From positions 124,001 to 188,000 of the forward strand of contig CAZPAY010000002.1 in the NCBI GenBank assembly GCA_964584805.1: a stretch of DNA of 64,000 nucleotides, given 5' to 3'. The notes beneath the pieces were generated by a model. The model saw nothing but the letters and a program-made list of their open reading frames with translations. It searched no databases and was not told the DNA's origin. Source of the DNA: JABHIE01 sp964584805 (GTDB taxonomy: Bacteria; Planctomycetota; UBA1135). Positions 18,629-27,236 of this stretch are shown one piece after another; the first letter of the stretch is position 1, and each line of letters opens with the position of its first letter. The position numbers and the translations under genes were made by a program.

Positions 18629-19471
18629 TTATTCCCGCGCCGCAATTTCGCCACCGACCAGTAAGAAAAGCGAAACGAGCCAAAGCAGAAACATCAGAAT
18701 GAAAAAGCTTGCGAGGCTTCCGTAAAGCTCGTCAAAGTGGCCAAGCCAACTTAACCAATAACGGAAACCGAGGCCGAGGGCGACCCATCCGCCTAATGCG
18801 GGCAACGCGCCGGCGAGTTGGCGTTTTAGAGGTAATTGTTTGCCGGGCAAATAGCGGTAGGTCGCAACTAAGAAACCGCCTAAGACAAAAAGCACAACCG
18901 GCCAGCGTAGCAGTGACCAGAAATAATGGAAGTTGTCGCCAAGCGTGAAATAGTTGCCAATGAACTGCCCAAGTTGCGCTCCACCCACAAGCAGTAGATA
19001 GGCAAAACCTACCAGCACCAAAGCGGCTGCAGTGAAAACCAAATCGAGTGCACGCGCTTTAAAATAATTGTGCCGAGGGGGGCATCGGAAAACGCGATTC
19101 AAGCCTTTACGCGCTCCACGCACGCCACGGCTGGCCGCCCAAAGTGCGACAAAAACCCAAAGCAACACACTGCCGGGGGGGTGCGAGTGAGCAAATTGCG
19201 CGAGCCATTCGCCGAGTAAATTGGAAACGGCCTCTGGCAAAGTCGAGGTCAAATCAGCGGCCCATTCCACGGCACTGACAGCATCACTCGCAACGGGCAA
19301 CACATCAATCAATGCCACCAACAAAATCAAACTTGGAAAAAGCGCAAGCATGAAGTAATAAGTCATCTGCGCGGCCGTGCCAGAAAGGTCGTCTTCCGCC
19401 GCGGCTTGCATGGCACGGCGTACAAAACGGTAAGAGTTGTGCAGAGGCGAGAGAGGAAGGTCGTGCTTCAT
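18629..19471 (-). CDS. YihY/UPF0761 family membrane protein (BrkB-like)
   Basis: The product has 280 residues and six membrane segments. The family's hallmarks are present: AAQMTYYFMLALFPSLILL after the first amphipathic helix, the RGVRGARKGLNRVFR loop, LPLKRQLAGALPALGGW, and the SLASFFILMFLLWLVSLFLLVGGEI C-terminal pair of segments. The family was once called RNase BN but is not a nuclease; its function is unknown. The stop codon directly abuts the phnE stop with no intergenic base. The start region is divergent from the TIM-barrel isomerase, and TAGAAT 12 bases before the ATG may be its -10 box. Confidence 0.88.
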   Translation of the reverse strand: MKHDLPLSPLHNSYRFVRRAMQAAAEDDLSGTAAQMTYYFMLALFPSLILLVALIDVLPVASDAVSAVEWAADLTSTLPEAVSNLLGEWLAQFAHSHPPGSVLLWVFVALWAASRGVRGARKGLNRVFRCPPRHNYFKARALDLVFTAAALVLVGFAYLLLVGGAQLGQFIGNYFTLGDNFHYFWSLLRWPVVLFVLGGFLVATYRYLPGKQLPLKRQLAGALPALGGWVALGLGFRYWLSWLGHFDELYGSLASFFILMFLLWLVSLFLLVGGEIAARE

Positions 19472-19495
19472 ATGGTCGAACCCATTCTAGGCTTG

Positions 19496-19501
19496 TATCC
19501 T
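19496..19501 (+). promoter_or_regulatory. -10-like TATCCT six bases before the TIM-barrel gene start
   Basis: TATCCT is followed by ATGGGT and then ATG at 19508. The layout is the same as at phnD: a TANNNT hexamer, six bases, then the start codon. No ribosome-binding site is present. Confidence 0.45.
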
Positions 19502-19507
19502 ATGGGT

Positions 19508-20479
19508 ATGTCTATTTCGATAAAACGCCGTGATTTCCTCAAGACAAGTGCTGCTGCTCTCGCAGGCACTCTTGCCGCCACCTCAGCAGGCTGCCACATT
19601 AGTCAGGCCTGGCGAGGGAAGAAAGGCTCAATGCGCGCCGATGCCACTCCGTGGTTCCGGATTTCACTTGCTCAGTGGTCCTTGCACCGAGAGTTGTTCA
19701 AGGGTGAGCTCAATCACCTTGATTTTGCTGCCACGGCTCGCGAGTTTGATCTTGACGGCATCGAATACGTCAATCAGTTTTTCATGAATCGTGCAAACGA
19801 TTCCGCTTATCTCGCTGAAATGAATCAACGCGCCGCTGATGCTGGCGTCGAGCAGTTGCTTATCATGTGCGACGGCGAAGGCCGCTTGGGCGATCCTGAT
19901 TTAGCGACTCGAAAGCAGGTTGTTGGGCGGCACCGTAAGTGGCTAGAAGCTGCTGCGACTTTGGGTTGTCATTCCATCCGCGTGAATGCGGCGAGCGAGG
20001 GCAGTCGTGATGAGCAAATGCGTTTAGCCGCTGATGGGTTATCGCACCTTTGCCATGAGGCTGAATCTTATGGTTTGAATGTCCTTGTTGAAAATCACGG
20101 CGGTTATTCGTCTGATGGGTCTTGGCTTGCTGGCGTGATGCGTATGTCGGGCCATCGTTTGCTCGGTACTCTGCCTGACTTTGGCAATTTCTATATGGGC
20201 GAGCTCGGTTGGTATGACATTTACCAGGGCACGGAAGAGCTGATGCCTTTCGCCAAAGCGGTGAGTGCTAAAACGCATCACTTTGACGAAAGCGGCGATG
20301 AAAGCGACAAAGATTATTTGCGTTTAATGCGTACCGTTCGTGATGCTTATTACCGCGGTTGGGTTGGCATCGAGTGGGAGGGCGACCAACTGCTCGAGCG
20401 TGATGGCATTCTCAAAACGCGTGATTTACTCCTGCGCGTGCGCGCTGAGCTGGCTGAAGAAGCAGGGCCGTTTGGTTAG
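19508..20479 (+). CDS. Tat-exported sugar phosphate isomerase/epimerase-like TIM-barrel protein
   Basis: The product has 323 residues from ATG 19508; ATG at 19502 is an alternative. The N-terminus is a twin-arginine signal (KRRDFLK) followed by a hydrophobic stretch and a lipobox-like SAGC. The mature part is a xylose-isomerase-like TIM barrel: LAQWSLHRELFKG, FDLDGIEYVNQFF, LIMCDGEGRLG, LNVLVENHGGYSSDG and GWVGIEWEGD supply the strand-end acids and His that bind a metal. It probably isomerises, epimerises or lyses a sugar or keto-sugar outside the cytoplasm. It sits close to two Tat-exported Gfo/Idh/MocA enzymes and a DUF1080 protein. It overlaps the convergent peptidase gene by 4 bp. Confidence 0.85.
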   Translation: MSISIKRRDFLKTSAAALAGTLAATSAGCHISQAWRGKKGSMRADATPWFRISLAQWSLHRELFKGELNHLDFAATAREFDLDGIEYVNQFFMNRANDSAYLAEMNQRAADAGVEQLLIMCDGEGRLGDPDLATRKQVVGRHRKWLEAAATLGCHSIRVNAASEGSRDEQMRLAADGLSHLCHEAESYGLNVLVENHGGYSSDGSWLAGVMRMSGHRLLGTLPDFGNFYMGELGWYDIYQGTEELMPFAKAVSAKTHHFDESGDESDKDYLRLMRTVRDAYYRGWVGIEWEGDQLLERDGILKTRDLLLRVRAELAEEAGPFG

Positions 20480-21819
20480 TCTTCAATTCCGTAAACAAAC
20501 TTACGGAAGAGCGGCGCGACCGATTCATTGCCGAGTGCCTCAATAAGATGCCGCTCAAGGTCAGCGGTGGATGCTAAACGCAAGCGCCATTTCAGAAAAA
20601 ACGAAGCCATGGCTTTTTCGAGTTTTTCGTTGCCAGCTTTTTTGGCAATGGACGCAAAAAGTTTTGAGCCGCGTGAATAAGAAAGTCTGGAAGTCATGCG
20701 ATTCCAGGGGTCGGCAAAGCAGAGCGTGACGGGTTTGTCTTTTTTGCTGTATACCTTTTTACTTTTGGCATTGAGGTCGGCGTAGTAGACATCCCACGCT
20801 TCATCGAACCATCCGTCGTTTTGGCTTGCGGGTTTTACGCCCCGGCCATACCAACTGTGAAACAATTCATGATTCAGCGCACCGGCTGAGCTCGTTGTGG
20901 CACCGTCGTATTCCATCGAGCTGCCGCCATTGCGCATGTAAATCGTGCAGCGGTCTCCGTGCGGCCATGGGCCCATTGATTTTGAGAAACGCTTTAAGGA
21001 ATCCTTTGCGTTTTTCATCGCGGCCTTGAGCGAGAGTTTGACGGGGTTGTGCTTCACGAGTTCAATTTGGATGACCCCGTGCTTTCCTAAGTCCAGCTCG
21101 TCCGTTAGCCGCGTGACATCTGCCTCTGGGGTCAGCACAACCATGGGAGAGAGTGCGGTCATGTGAGCGGGGAATTGCAGCCGCCAATGATGATGCGCCA
21201 AATTTGTGACTACAGCGTTGCTTACCAAAATGTGTTCGGCTTCGGCGTGGTGCATTTGCAACTCAAGCGCAAAAGGGTGGCGGTCATAAATTAAATTCGC
21301 TGGAAACCATTGCTCGAGATAACGGCCAGGGTTTAAGTCACTCAGGCCAATATCCCAAAATAACCCCGTCTTTCGTAACGCCGCACCTCGCGCGCCAGGT
21401 GCATTGGGCTTGTCGACCTCGTATTTCAAACGCAGCTTGTGGGCCACGCCAGCCGCTAGGCCACGCTCTAAAATACGCACAGACCCTGTTTGCTTACTGA
21501 TTTTGCGACTACCCATCAACGCCGCATCTATCACCTCGCCGTTTAACTCCGCAAAGTCAATCTCTTGTCGCAAATCAAAAACAGGGAAGCCGCCATCAAC
21601 ATCCACCATAAAAGTCATCAAAGCCTCGACTTGAATTTCGCGCGATTCAAAATCGAAAGTCATGGAGGCTTCAAGATTATGAACATCAATCGGCACGCCA
21701 ATCAAGTCGTCAATCTCTAGCGGAGGTGGAGCCCAATCGAAATCATTCGATGCGGCAAGACTGATCGACTCACTCGACTGCGCCACAATCAGCAGCGCAC
21801 TAAAAACAAAACCAATCAT
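20476..21819 (-). CDS. Exported M1-like (gluzincin) metallopeptidase
   Basis: The product has 447 residues with a short signal peptide (residues 1-23). The zinc site is H317-E-L-F-H321, with the third ligand E340 in GWFDEAW exactly 18 residues after H321, as in M1 and M61 enzymes. GGSSMEYDG before it resembles the substrate-binding GxMEN element of M1 peptidases, with Tyr in place of Asn. The N-terminal 200 residues are beta-rich, as in the M1 N-domain. It is shorter than a full aminopeptidase because the C-terminal helical domain is nearly absent. Its start overlaps the end of the upstream Gfo/Idh/MocA gene by 1 bp (TAATG), so they are coupled. The substrate is unknown. Confidence 0.8.
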   Translation of the reverse strand: MIGFVFSALLIVAQSSESISLAASNDFDWAPPPLEIDDLIGVPIDVHNLEASMTFDFESREIQVEALMTFMVDVDGGFPVFDLRQEIDFAELNGEVIDAALMGSRKISKQTGSVRILERGLAAGVAHKLRLKYEVDKPNAPGARGAALRKTGLFWDIGLSDLNPGRYLEQWFPANLIYDRHPFALELQMHHAEAEHILVSNAVVTNLAHHHWRLQFPAHMTALSPMVVLTPEADVTRLTDELDLGKHGVIQIELVKHNPVKLSLKAAMKNAKDSLKRFSKSMGPWPHGDRCTIYMRNGGSSMEYDGATTSSAGALNHELFHSWYGRGVKPASQNDGWFDEAWDVYYADLNAKSKKVYSKKDKPVTLCFADPWNRMTSRLSYSRGSKLFASIAKKAGNEKLEKAMASFFLKWRLRLASTADLERHLIEALGNESVAPLFRKFVYGIED

Positions 21820-23111
21820 TAAGCTTTACCGGGAATGGGGAAGGGGCGCACCGGCGGATGGGTATCCCAGGCAATCGACTCGGGGACTAAAGCGGTTTCA
21901 TCATTTAGAGCATCTTCCCAAGTCACTTTGCGCCCGGTGTAGCAGGCCATGCGGCCCATGATGGCCATGAGCGTGGTGTGCGCCATATCCTCGGCTTGGA
22001 AAACATGCTTGCCCGAGCGAATCCCTGCGAACAATTCATCATGCTCGGTTTGATACATATTGTTGCTCGCTCCGTCGTAGCGCCAATCGTCACCGTGCTC
22101 GACATGGAAGTCGCCAGCCCACGCGTCGATCATCATCGTGCCTTTTGAGCCATGCACACGGTCTAGGTTTTCACCGTGACATTGATTTTGCTGCCGCGTC
22201 ATTAAATGGCCCTGCGTGCCGCCTTCGAATTCATAGAGCACCGAAAAGTGATCCCAAATGTTTCCGAATTTCTCGTCGGTGCGTTGCGCCCGCCCGCCAA
22301 CACCGATTGCATAAAGCGGAGGCTTGTCTTGCATCGCCCAAAGGATTTTGTCGATGCTATGGATGGCCTGCTCCACGATGTGATCACCGCCAAGCCAAGT
22401 GTAGTAATACCAGTTGCGCACCTGCTGCGTCATCGCAGACCAATTGGGTTTCGGCTCGTTGTACCAAAGCCCGCCCGTGAGATAGCTCGCCCAAATGTGC
22501 CGCACATCGCCGATACCACCCGAATGGATGCGCTGGTAAGTCGCGCGTTTGCCTAGGTGCGCACGCCAGCAAAAGCCCGATGCGATACTCAGATTTTTTT
22601 CTCGCGCCATGCGAGCCGTTTCTAAAACTGAGCGGACGCCCGGCGCATCCGTAGCAACAGGTTTTTCGCAAAAAACATGACAACCGGCTTCAATCGCCGC
22701 GCGCAAATGCTGAGGCCGAAATCCAGGGGGGGTGGTGAGCAAAACAACATCGCACAACTCAATCACCTTTTTATAAGCATCTAAACCCACGAAGCGTCGC
22801 TCTGCAGGGATGCTCATCCGCTCGGGCATTTCCTCGTCTTCGCAATGCTCTTGGATGGCCCGCAAACTGTTTTCCATGCGGTCGGCGAATGCATCACCCG
22901 CCGCGTAAAACACAACCCCTGGGTCAGCTTGTATGGCCTGCATCGCCGCACCCGTTCCGCGACCGCCACAACCGATGAGCCCGACCTTGAGTTGATCCGA
23001 GCCAAGGCTGGTTGCAGCCTGCAACAACGAGGAGCCAATAAGCGGAATACCCACCGCAGTAGCGGTTGATTTTTTTAGAAAGTCGCGGCGGTTTAGTGGG
23101 GGCTTGGGCAT
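21819..23111 (-). CDS. Tat-exported Gfo/Idh/MocA family oxidoreductase (copy 1)
   Basis: The product has 430 residues. A Tat signal (NRRDFLKKS, residues 8-16) precedes the Rossmann domain, which has GLIGCGGRGTGAAMQA for dinucleotide binding. CEKPVATD supplies the family's EKP lysine. The C-terminal alpha/beta domain has WYYYTWLGGDHIVEQAIHSID, with the catalytic His of this subfamily. Such secreted enzymes carry a tightly bound NAD(P) and oxidise or interconvert sugar hydroxyls. It lies directly upstream of the peptidase gene with a 1-bp overlap. Copy 2 at 27237 shares the full layout but is clearly diverged. The exact sugar is unknown. Confidence 0.92.
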   Translation of the reverse strand: MPKPPLNRRDFLKKSTATAVGIPLIGSSLLQAATSLGSDQLKVGLIGCGGRGTGAAMQAIQADPGVVFYAAGDAFADRMENSLRAIQEHCEDEEMPERMSIPAERRFVGLDAYKKVIELCDVVLLTTPPGFRPQHLRAAIEAGCHVFCEKPVATDAPGVRSVLETARMAREKNLSIASGFCWRAHLGKRATYQRIHSGGIGDVRHIWASYLTGGLWYNEPKPNWSAMTQQVRNWYYYTWLGGDHIVEQAIHSIDKILWAMQDKPPLYAIGVGGRAQRTDEKFGNIWDHFSVLYEFEGGTQGHLMTRQQNQCHGENLDRVHGSKGTMMIDAWAGDFHVEHGDDWRYDGASNNMYQTEHDELFAGIRSGKHVFQAEDMAHTTLMAIMGRMACYTGRKVTWEDALNDETALVPESIAWDTHPPVRPFPIPGKA

Positions 23112-23116
23112 GGCTT

Positions 23117-23122
23117 ATCCTA
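23117..23122 (-). promoter_or_regulatory. -10-like TAGGAT five bases before the Gfo/Idh/MocA copy 1 start
   Basis: The minus strand reads TAGGAT, AAGCC, then ATG at 23111. The upstream gene stops 26 bp earlier, so the TA is not part of a stop codon. Confidence 0.4.
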
Positions 23123-23147
23123 AGACAAACCATGCCTTGTGAGGGGA

Positions 23148-26100
23148 TTAAAGCCCCGTCACATCTGCCCAACTGCGACCCACGCGAATCTCATCCATCT
23201 GCACAAACGAACTAAACGCAGTCGATTCCGCGCCCGCAATAATCTTGAGTTGGCTGGGGTGCAGCATGGAGCCTTGGCCGGTAGAAATAACCGTCCAATT
23301 GTTAGCGCCGATTCCTTGACCGCTTAACTGCGAATCACTCGTATGGACCGAATCACTTGTCGCATTGTAAAACTTAAAGCGAAGTGTGTCGGGTTCAATA
23401 CTCGACGCATGGCAATCGAGCCGTGCAACGACAAACCAAGGCGTGTAGCGCCCAAAGCTGTAGCCTGCGCCTGAGCCGGCCGCGCCTTCGATACTCCACT
23501 TGCCATTGCGTACGCCAAGCATGACCGATTCAGAATCGGTGTTGTTCGTGAAACCGACTAAGGCGGTTGGCGACATACCATTGCCACTCGATTTCACCGC
23601 AAAGGAAAGGTAGTAAACGCCGTCGCCACCTAAATCGATATCGACTAACTGGCTGTCCCAAATGCGTGTGGCTTCGCGGTTGCTGTTGGCTTGGTTTTGT
23701 GGCGCCTCAAAGTATCCGGGGCTTTCGGTAAGCGGCACATTTGAGGGCAAGGCGCCAATCGAACCGGTGCGATGCTTAAAGCCTGAGCCACTCGCGCTCC
23801 ACTTGTGACTGAATCCGAGCCCGCCATTTAGTAGGTCGAGTGAGACACCGTCGCCTCCGTCTTCAAAACCATCGTAAAGGATGGTCGACCAAGTGCGTTC
23901 GGTGTCAAAAGCCCAGGTCATCCCCGGCACGGTGCCGGCAGAATGCTCTTCGTCAACGCGCCAATAGTAAGTGGTTAGATCACTTAATAAACCGGGGTCA
24001 AAAACAGGGGAAGTTGCGCTGCCCAAATACTCAGGCGAGGCTTGGGTCGCGGTGGCGACGGCGTTGTGGCTTGTGCCGAGGTAAACATGATGCGTAGGGT
24101 TATTCAGCCCAGGCGACCAACTCAATAGACTGGTTGTGGGTTGCGTGCGCGCATCGTTTTGCGGCGACGGCCCCGTGGCTTGCCCACCCCAAGCAATGCC
24201 TTGAACTTCGGCGTCACTTAGTGCGTAATCCCAAAACAGCGCTTCATCTAAAGCTCCAATAAAACTATTACTTTGAGTTGGTGTCATTCCGCAAAGCCAC
24301 ATTTCGGCTGCGCTGGACTCCAAAAAAAGCATGGGGAATTTTTCGATGAACTGACCGTTTTCGTAGAGTCGCACACGCTTGCCGTCGTAGGTGATGCTGA
24401 GCATGGTCCAACTGCCCAATCGCCAAGGAAGGCTGGTCTCGACATCGCCAAAGCCGACATTGCCGCTTGCCGTCCCTTGGAAGAAATGGTTCTCGGAAGT
24501 TGTTGCCTCAGGCGAGCCGATGCCGGCGACGAGCGCTCCATCTGCAGGCGCTTGGTTGATGAGATAACGCACGCTAAAGCTCCAGGGGTCATCGGCTTGC
24601 GCCACATTGGGGTGCAAAGTGCGGTTGCGCGCGGACGCACCCGAGCCGTCAAAAGCGACCGCGGCGCCGGACGGGCTGTTGACCCAGCTAAAGCCAGGGA
24701 AGGCTGATCCGTCGCCGAGGAAAGTTATTTCAGAGCCGCCAAGTTGCTTGCTAAATGAAGCGGGGTTTTCTTTTTCAATTACTTCCCAGCGCACATAGCG
24801 GCCGGTCATCGTAGGGAAGTCATAGGTCGTTTCCACGGCGTGGTCGTAGTGGTCCAGGATGACTTCGTCATCGCCTGAGTTGAAAAAAGCATCGTGGCTG
24901 AGGGTTAAACGCGAGCGGCCCGTCCAGGCATTACTCGCCGTGCGGTCGAGGAATGAAATCGCATCGAGCGAAACGACAAGGCCGAAATCGGCTTCGACCC
25001 ATGTGCCGTGCGTGGTGACTCGACTGTAGGTGTTGGTCGTTTCACCTGAGCCGCGTGCGATGAATTGCGTAGCGAGGTCGCCATCGAAAAGCTGAGTCGC
25101 GGAGTAGCCGTTAATCGGATCGGTCGAAGCGGTCACCGCTGGCGCTGGCAAAATGGTGTAACTTTGCTCGCGTAAAAACGCGACCTCTTTTCCACCGAGG
25201 TTATAGGTACCGTACCAGTCGAGCGCCTCGGTAATTTCCCAACGCACATAGCGCGCCGTTTGACGATCAAAGGGGTAATCCTCACCGTTGTCGCTGGAGA
25301 TGTGCGCAATCAAAACGACCGGGTCTTGCGAATCGAAAGTCGCATCTTGGCTAAAAATCAAACGCGATGCGGCGGTCTTGTCGATAAGCGCGTCTCGGTC
25401 GTGGTGGCGGAAGCCATCGATGTCGACAGGCGTGCCAAAATCGAATTCAACCCAAGTGCCGTGATAAGGGTCGGTTGTCAGGAAGAAGCTAACAGGGCCT
25501 TGCTCATCGGATGCGTATTCGGTTTGCACATCGTTGTCGAGCAGATTGTCAGCGAGGTAACTGCTGGAGTAGGCGTTCGCCGAAGCCGTAATGGCGGGGT
25601 CGGGGATTTGCGTGAATGTCGGCTCGCGACCGATTTCAGCATTGTTTTGGTTGCCGCTTGTGTCGGCAGAACTCGCGCCAGAGCCTTCATCAAATTGCCA
25701 GCGCGCGACGACACTGTGCGCGCGCACGGTAACCGTGACGGGGGTGTCATGCGTCAGGCCCGTTTCGTCGATATTGGTGTACCAGAAGGTATCGGTGTAG
25801 CTTTGATTGCGCGACGAGTCGGGCGTGTAGGTGAGCTCATCGCGTCCGAAAGGGCCGGTGCCGGGCGATAGAGTGATTGTGCCGTTGTAAGAGCCAGAAT
25901 TTGTATCGAATTGATCAATCGAAATCGGATGCAAGTTGGCGTCGTGATCGTTGGCGAGCACATCGATATTTACGCTCGAAAGACAATCGGTTTCAGCGTA
26001 ATCGGGGTCGGCGTAAGGCCGAGTGGCGATGGGGTAAGCGGGTTGTCGCGGTAGGTTCAGCCAGTCCGCGCGCGCGCGGACGATATCGCTCGTTTCGGGG

Positions 26101-27185
26101 CCAAGCAATAAGGTGGCGCCGCACATGGCGGAGTTCCCCCAAGGCCAGCAATCGATGTGGCCGGCTCCCCAGTTGTGACCGACTTCGTGAGCCATGATGC
26201 CTGGGCTATGGCCGCGGTCCCAAACCGTTTCACCGTAGCTCCAGCCACCAAGTGTGCCGACATAGGCGAGACCCGCGATGCCATCGTTGCAATAATCGGT
26301 AAGAAAGTAGGCCGTGTCGCGAGGGATGTGCGTTTGGTTGGCGTCCCACTCTTGATAAAAGCGCGTGAGCCCATCGCCCGCGCTCGTGAAGGTGGGGTAA
26401 TACGGCTGGTCGCGAATCACAATCGCGGTGAGCTCGTATGTGGCTTGCGCGTCTTGGGCGTAACAAAACTCCATCTCGGCCAGTTGCTGCTCGACGCCCG
26501 CGATGGTGCCGGCAATGGTCGAGCCCTCGCGCTCGTAATAGCAAAAGTCTGCGTCATAGGCGATTTGAGCTTCGCGGACGACCCAGCGGTTGGTGCCAGC
26601 GGGTGAGCCGAAATGCCGCCCGCCGCTTGGCGCGCTTTGAGATGAGCTACCCGGAGCGCCAAGTGAGTTTGTGCTGTGCGATCCGCGAGGCGCAATGGCG
26701 GCAGGCGAGCCAATGACCGTCATGCCCTCTGGGATGTCCAGATTTTCGCTTCCGCAGGTCTCGGGGAAATCAGCGGTTTCTTCTTCAATGGAGTGCCAAC
26801 CTTGCCCACGCTTTTGATTGGGCAGAATACGCCACCAGCGGTCGGGCGATTCCGGGAACTGCACGCGAGCCGTCATGCCCTCGGGGCGGAGAGAGGCGAT
26901 GACTGTTACATCGGGCATCCCTCGCAGTGAGCCAAAGTAAGTCACAGGCTCAGGGATTTCATTTGCGGGAAGCAGGCCCTCGCTCGTCTGCACGAAGAAG
27001 CCATCCGCGCGTAAATCACGGCGGGCTAAATCAAGCCGCACGACCGTGCCGGCGATACGGGTTTTGACGGAAAATGAATCAGGCAGCCCGGCCGGAAGAT
27101 CGAGATGGGTGGGCGTGCCGTTTTGGGTGGGCGTGCCGTTTTGGGTGGCGGCGAGCAGGAGGGGGAGGATTAGGGAAAGCAACAT
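23148..27185 (-). CDS. Large secreted multidomain metalloprotease (metzincin, reprolysin-like)
   Basis: The product has 1345 residues with an N-terminal signal peptide. A duplicated hexapeptide NGTPTQ follows it directly. The catalytic domain spans about residues 200-390; its zinc motif HEVGHNWGAGH near residue 331 fits HExxHxxGxxH, and a Met-turn candidate (SAMCG) follows. A cadherin/Ig-like segment covers about 400-490. The first strand of a LamG domain (VARWQFDEGSG) then begins, followed by two F5/8-type-C (discoidin) repeats, each ending in RYVRWE. The rest of LamG then resumes (about 840-1010). A fibronectin-like segment and a second jelly roll complete the C-terminus. It probably degrades glycoproteins or matrix. 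AGAAGG near the start codon may be the ribosome-binding site. Confidence 0.85.
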   Translation of the reverse strand: MLLSLILPLLLAATQNGTPTQNGTPTHLDLPAGLPDSFSVKTRIAGTVVRLDLARRDLRADGFFVQTSEGLLPANEIPEPVTYFGSLRGMPDVTVIASLRPEGMTARVQFPESPDRWWRILPNQKRGQGWHSIEEETADFPETCGSENLDIPEGMTVIGSPAAIAPRGSHSTNSLGAPGSSSQSAPSGGRHFGSPAGTNRWVVREAQIAYDADFCYYEREGSTIAGTIAGVEQQLAEMEFCYAQDAQATYELTAIVIRDQPYYPTFTSAGDGLTRFYQEWDANQTHIPRDTAYFLTDYCNDGIAGLAYVGTLGGWSYGETVWDRGHSPGIMAHEVGHNWGAGHIDCWPWGNSAMCGATLLLGPETSDIVRARADWLNLPRQPAYPIATRPYADPDYAETDCLSSVNIDVLANDHDANLHPISIDQFDTNSGSYNGTITLSPGTGPFGRDELTYTPDSSRNQSYTDTFWYTNIDETGLTHDTPVTVTVRAHSVVARWQFDEGSGASSADTSGNQNNAEIGREPTFTQIPDPAITASANAYSSSYLADNLLDNDVQTEYASDEQGPVSFFLTTDPYHGTWVEFDFGTPVDIDGFRHHDRDALIDKTAASRLIFSQDATFDSQDPVVLIAHISSDNGEDYPFDRQTARYVRWEITEALDWYGTYNLGGKEVAFLREQSYTILPAPAVTASTDPINGYSATQLFDGDLATQFIARGSGETTNTYSRVTTHGTWVEADFGLVVSLDAISFLDRTASNAWTGRSRLTLSHDAFFNSGDDEVILDHYDHAVETTYDFPTMTGRYVRWEVIEKENPASFSKQLGGSEITFLGDGSAFPGFSWVNSPSGAAVAFDGSGASARNRTLHPNVAQADDPWSFSVRYLINQAPADGALVAGIGSPEATTSENHFFQGTASGNVGFGDVETSLPWRLGSWTMLSITYDGKRVRLYENGQFIEKFPMLFLESSAAEMWLCGMTPTQSNSFIGALDEALFWDYALSDAEVQGIAWGGQATGPSPQNDARTQPTTSLLSWSPGLNNPTHHVYLGTSHNAVATATQASPEYLGSATSPVFDPGLLSDLTTYYWRVDEEHSAGTVPGMTWAFDTERTWSTILYDGFEDGGDGVSLDLLNGGLGFSHKWSASGSGFKHRTGSIGALPSNVPLTESPGYFEAPQNQANSNREATRIWDSQLVDIDLGGDGVYYLSFAVKSSGNGMSPTALVGFTNNTDSESVMLGVRNGKWSIEGAAGSGAGYSFGRYTPWFVVARLDCHASSIEPDTLRFKFYNATSDSVHTSDSQLSGQGIGANNWTVISTGQGSMLHPSQLKIIAGAESTAFSSFVQMDEIRVGRSWADVTGL
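27107..27142. repeat. Two perfect 18-bp tandem copies at the protease signal peptide
   Basis: GGGTGGGCGTGCCGTTTT occurs twice head to tail (27107-27124 and 27125-27142), followed by a 6-base partial copy. In frame it encodes a duplicated six-residue unit just after the protease signal peptide. Unit changes would keep the reading frame. Confidence 0.85.
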
Positions 27186-27236
27186 TGCGCCTTCTTAATA
27201 TAGGACGGAATCCGCTTTTGCGCTTGGGTCTTTGAC

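Noticed and set aside
25260..25871. 203-residue frame antisense to the metalloprotease
   Set aside because: It lies wholly inside a well-supported gene with recognisable domains. Its own translation has no motif, and it is explained by codon bias of the opposite strand.
26157..26606. 149-residue frame antisense to the protease catalytic domain
   Set aside because: It covers the HExxH region of the real gene. The translation is rich in Val, Arg and Gly, with no domain and no start signal.
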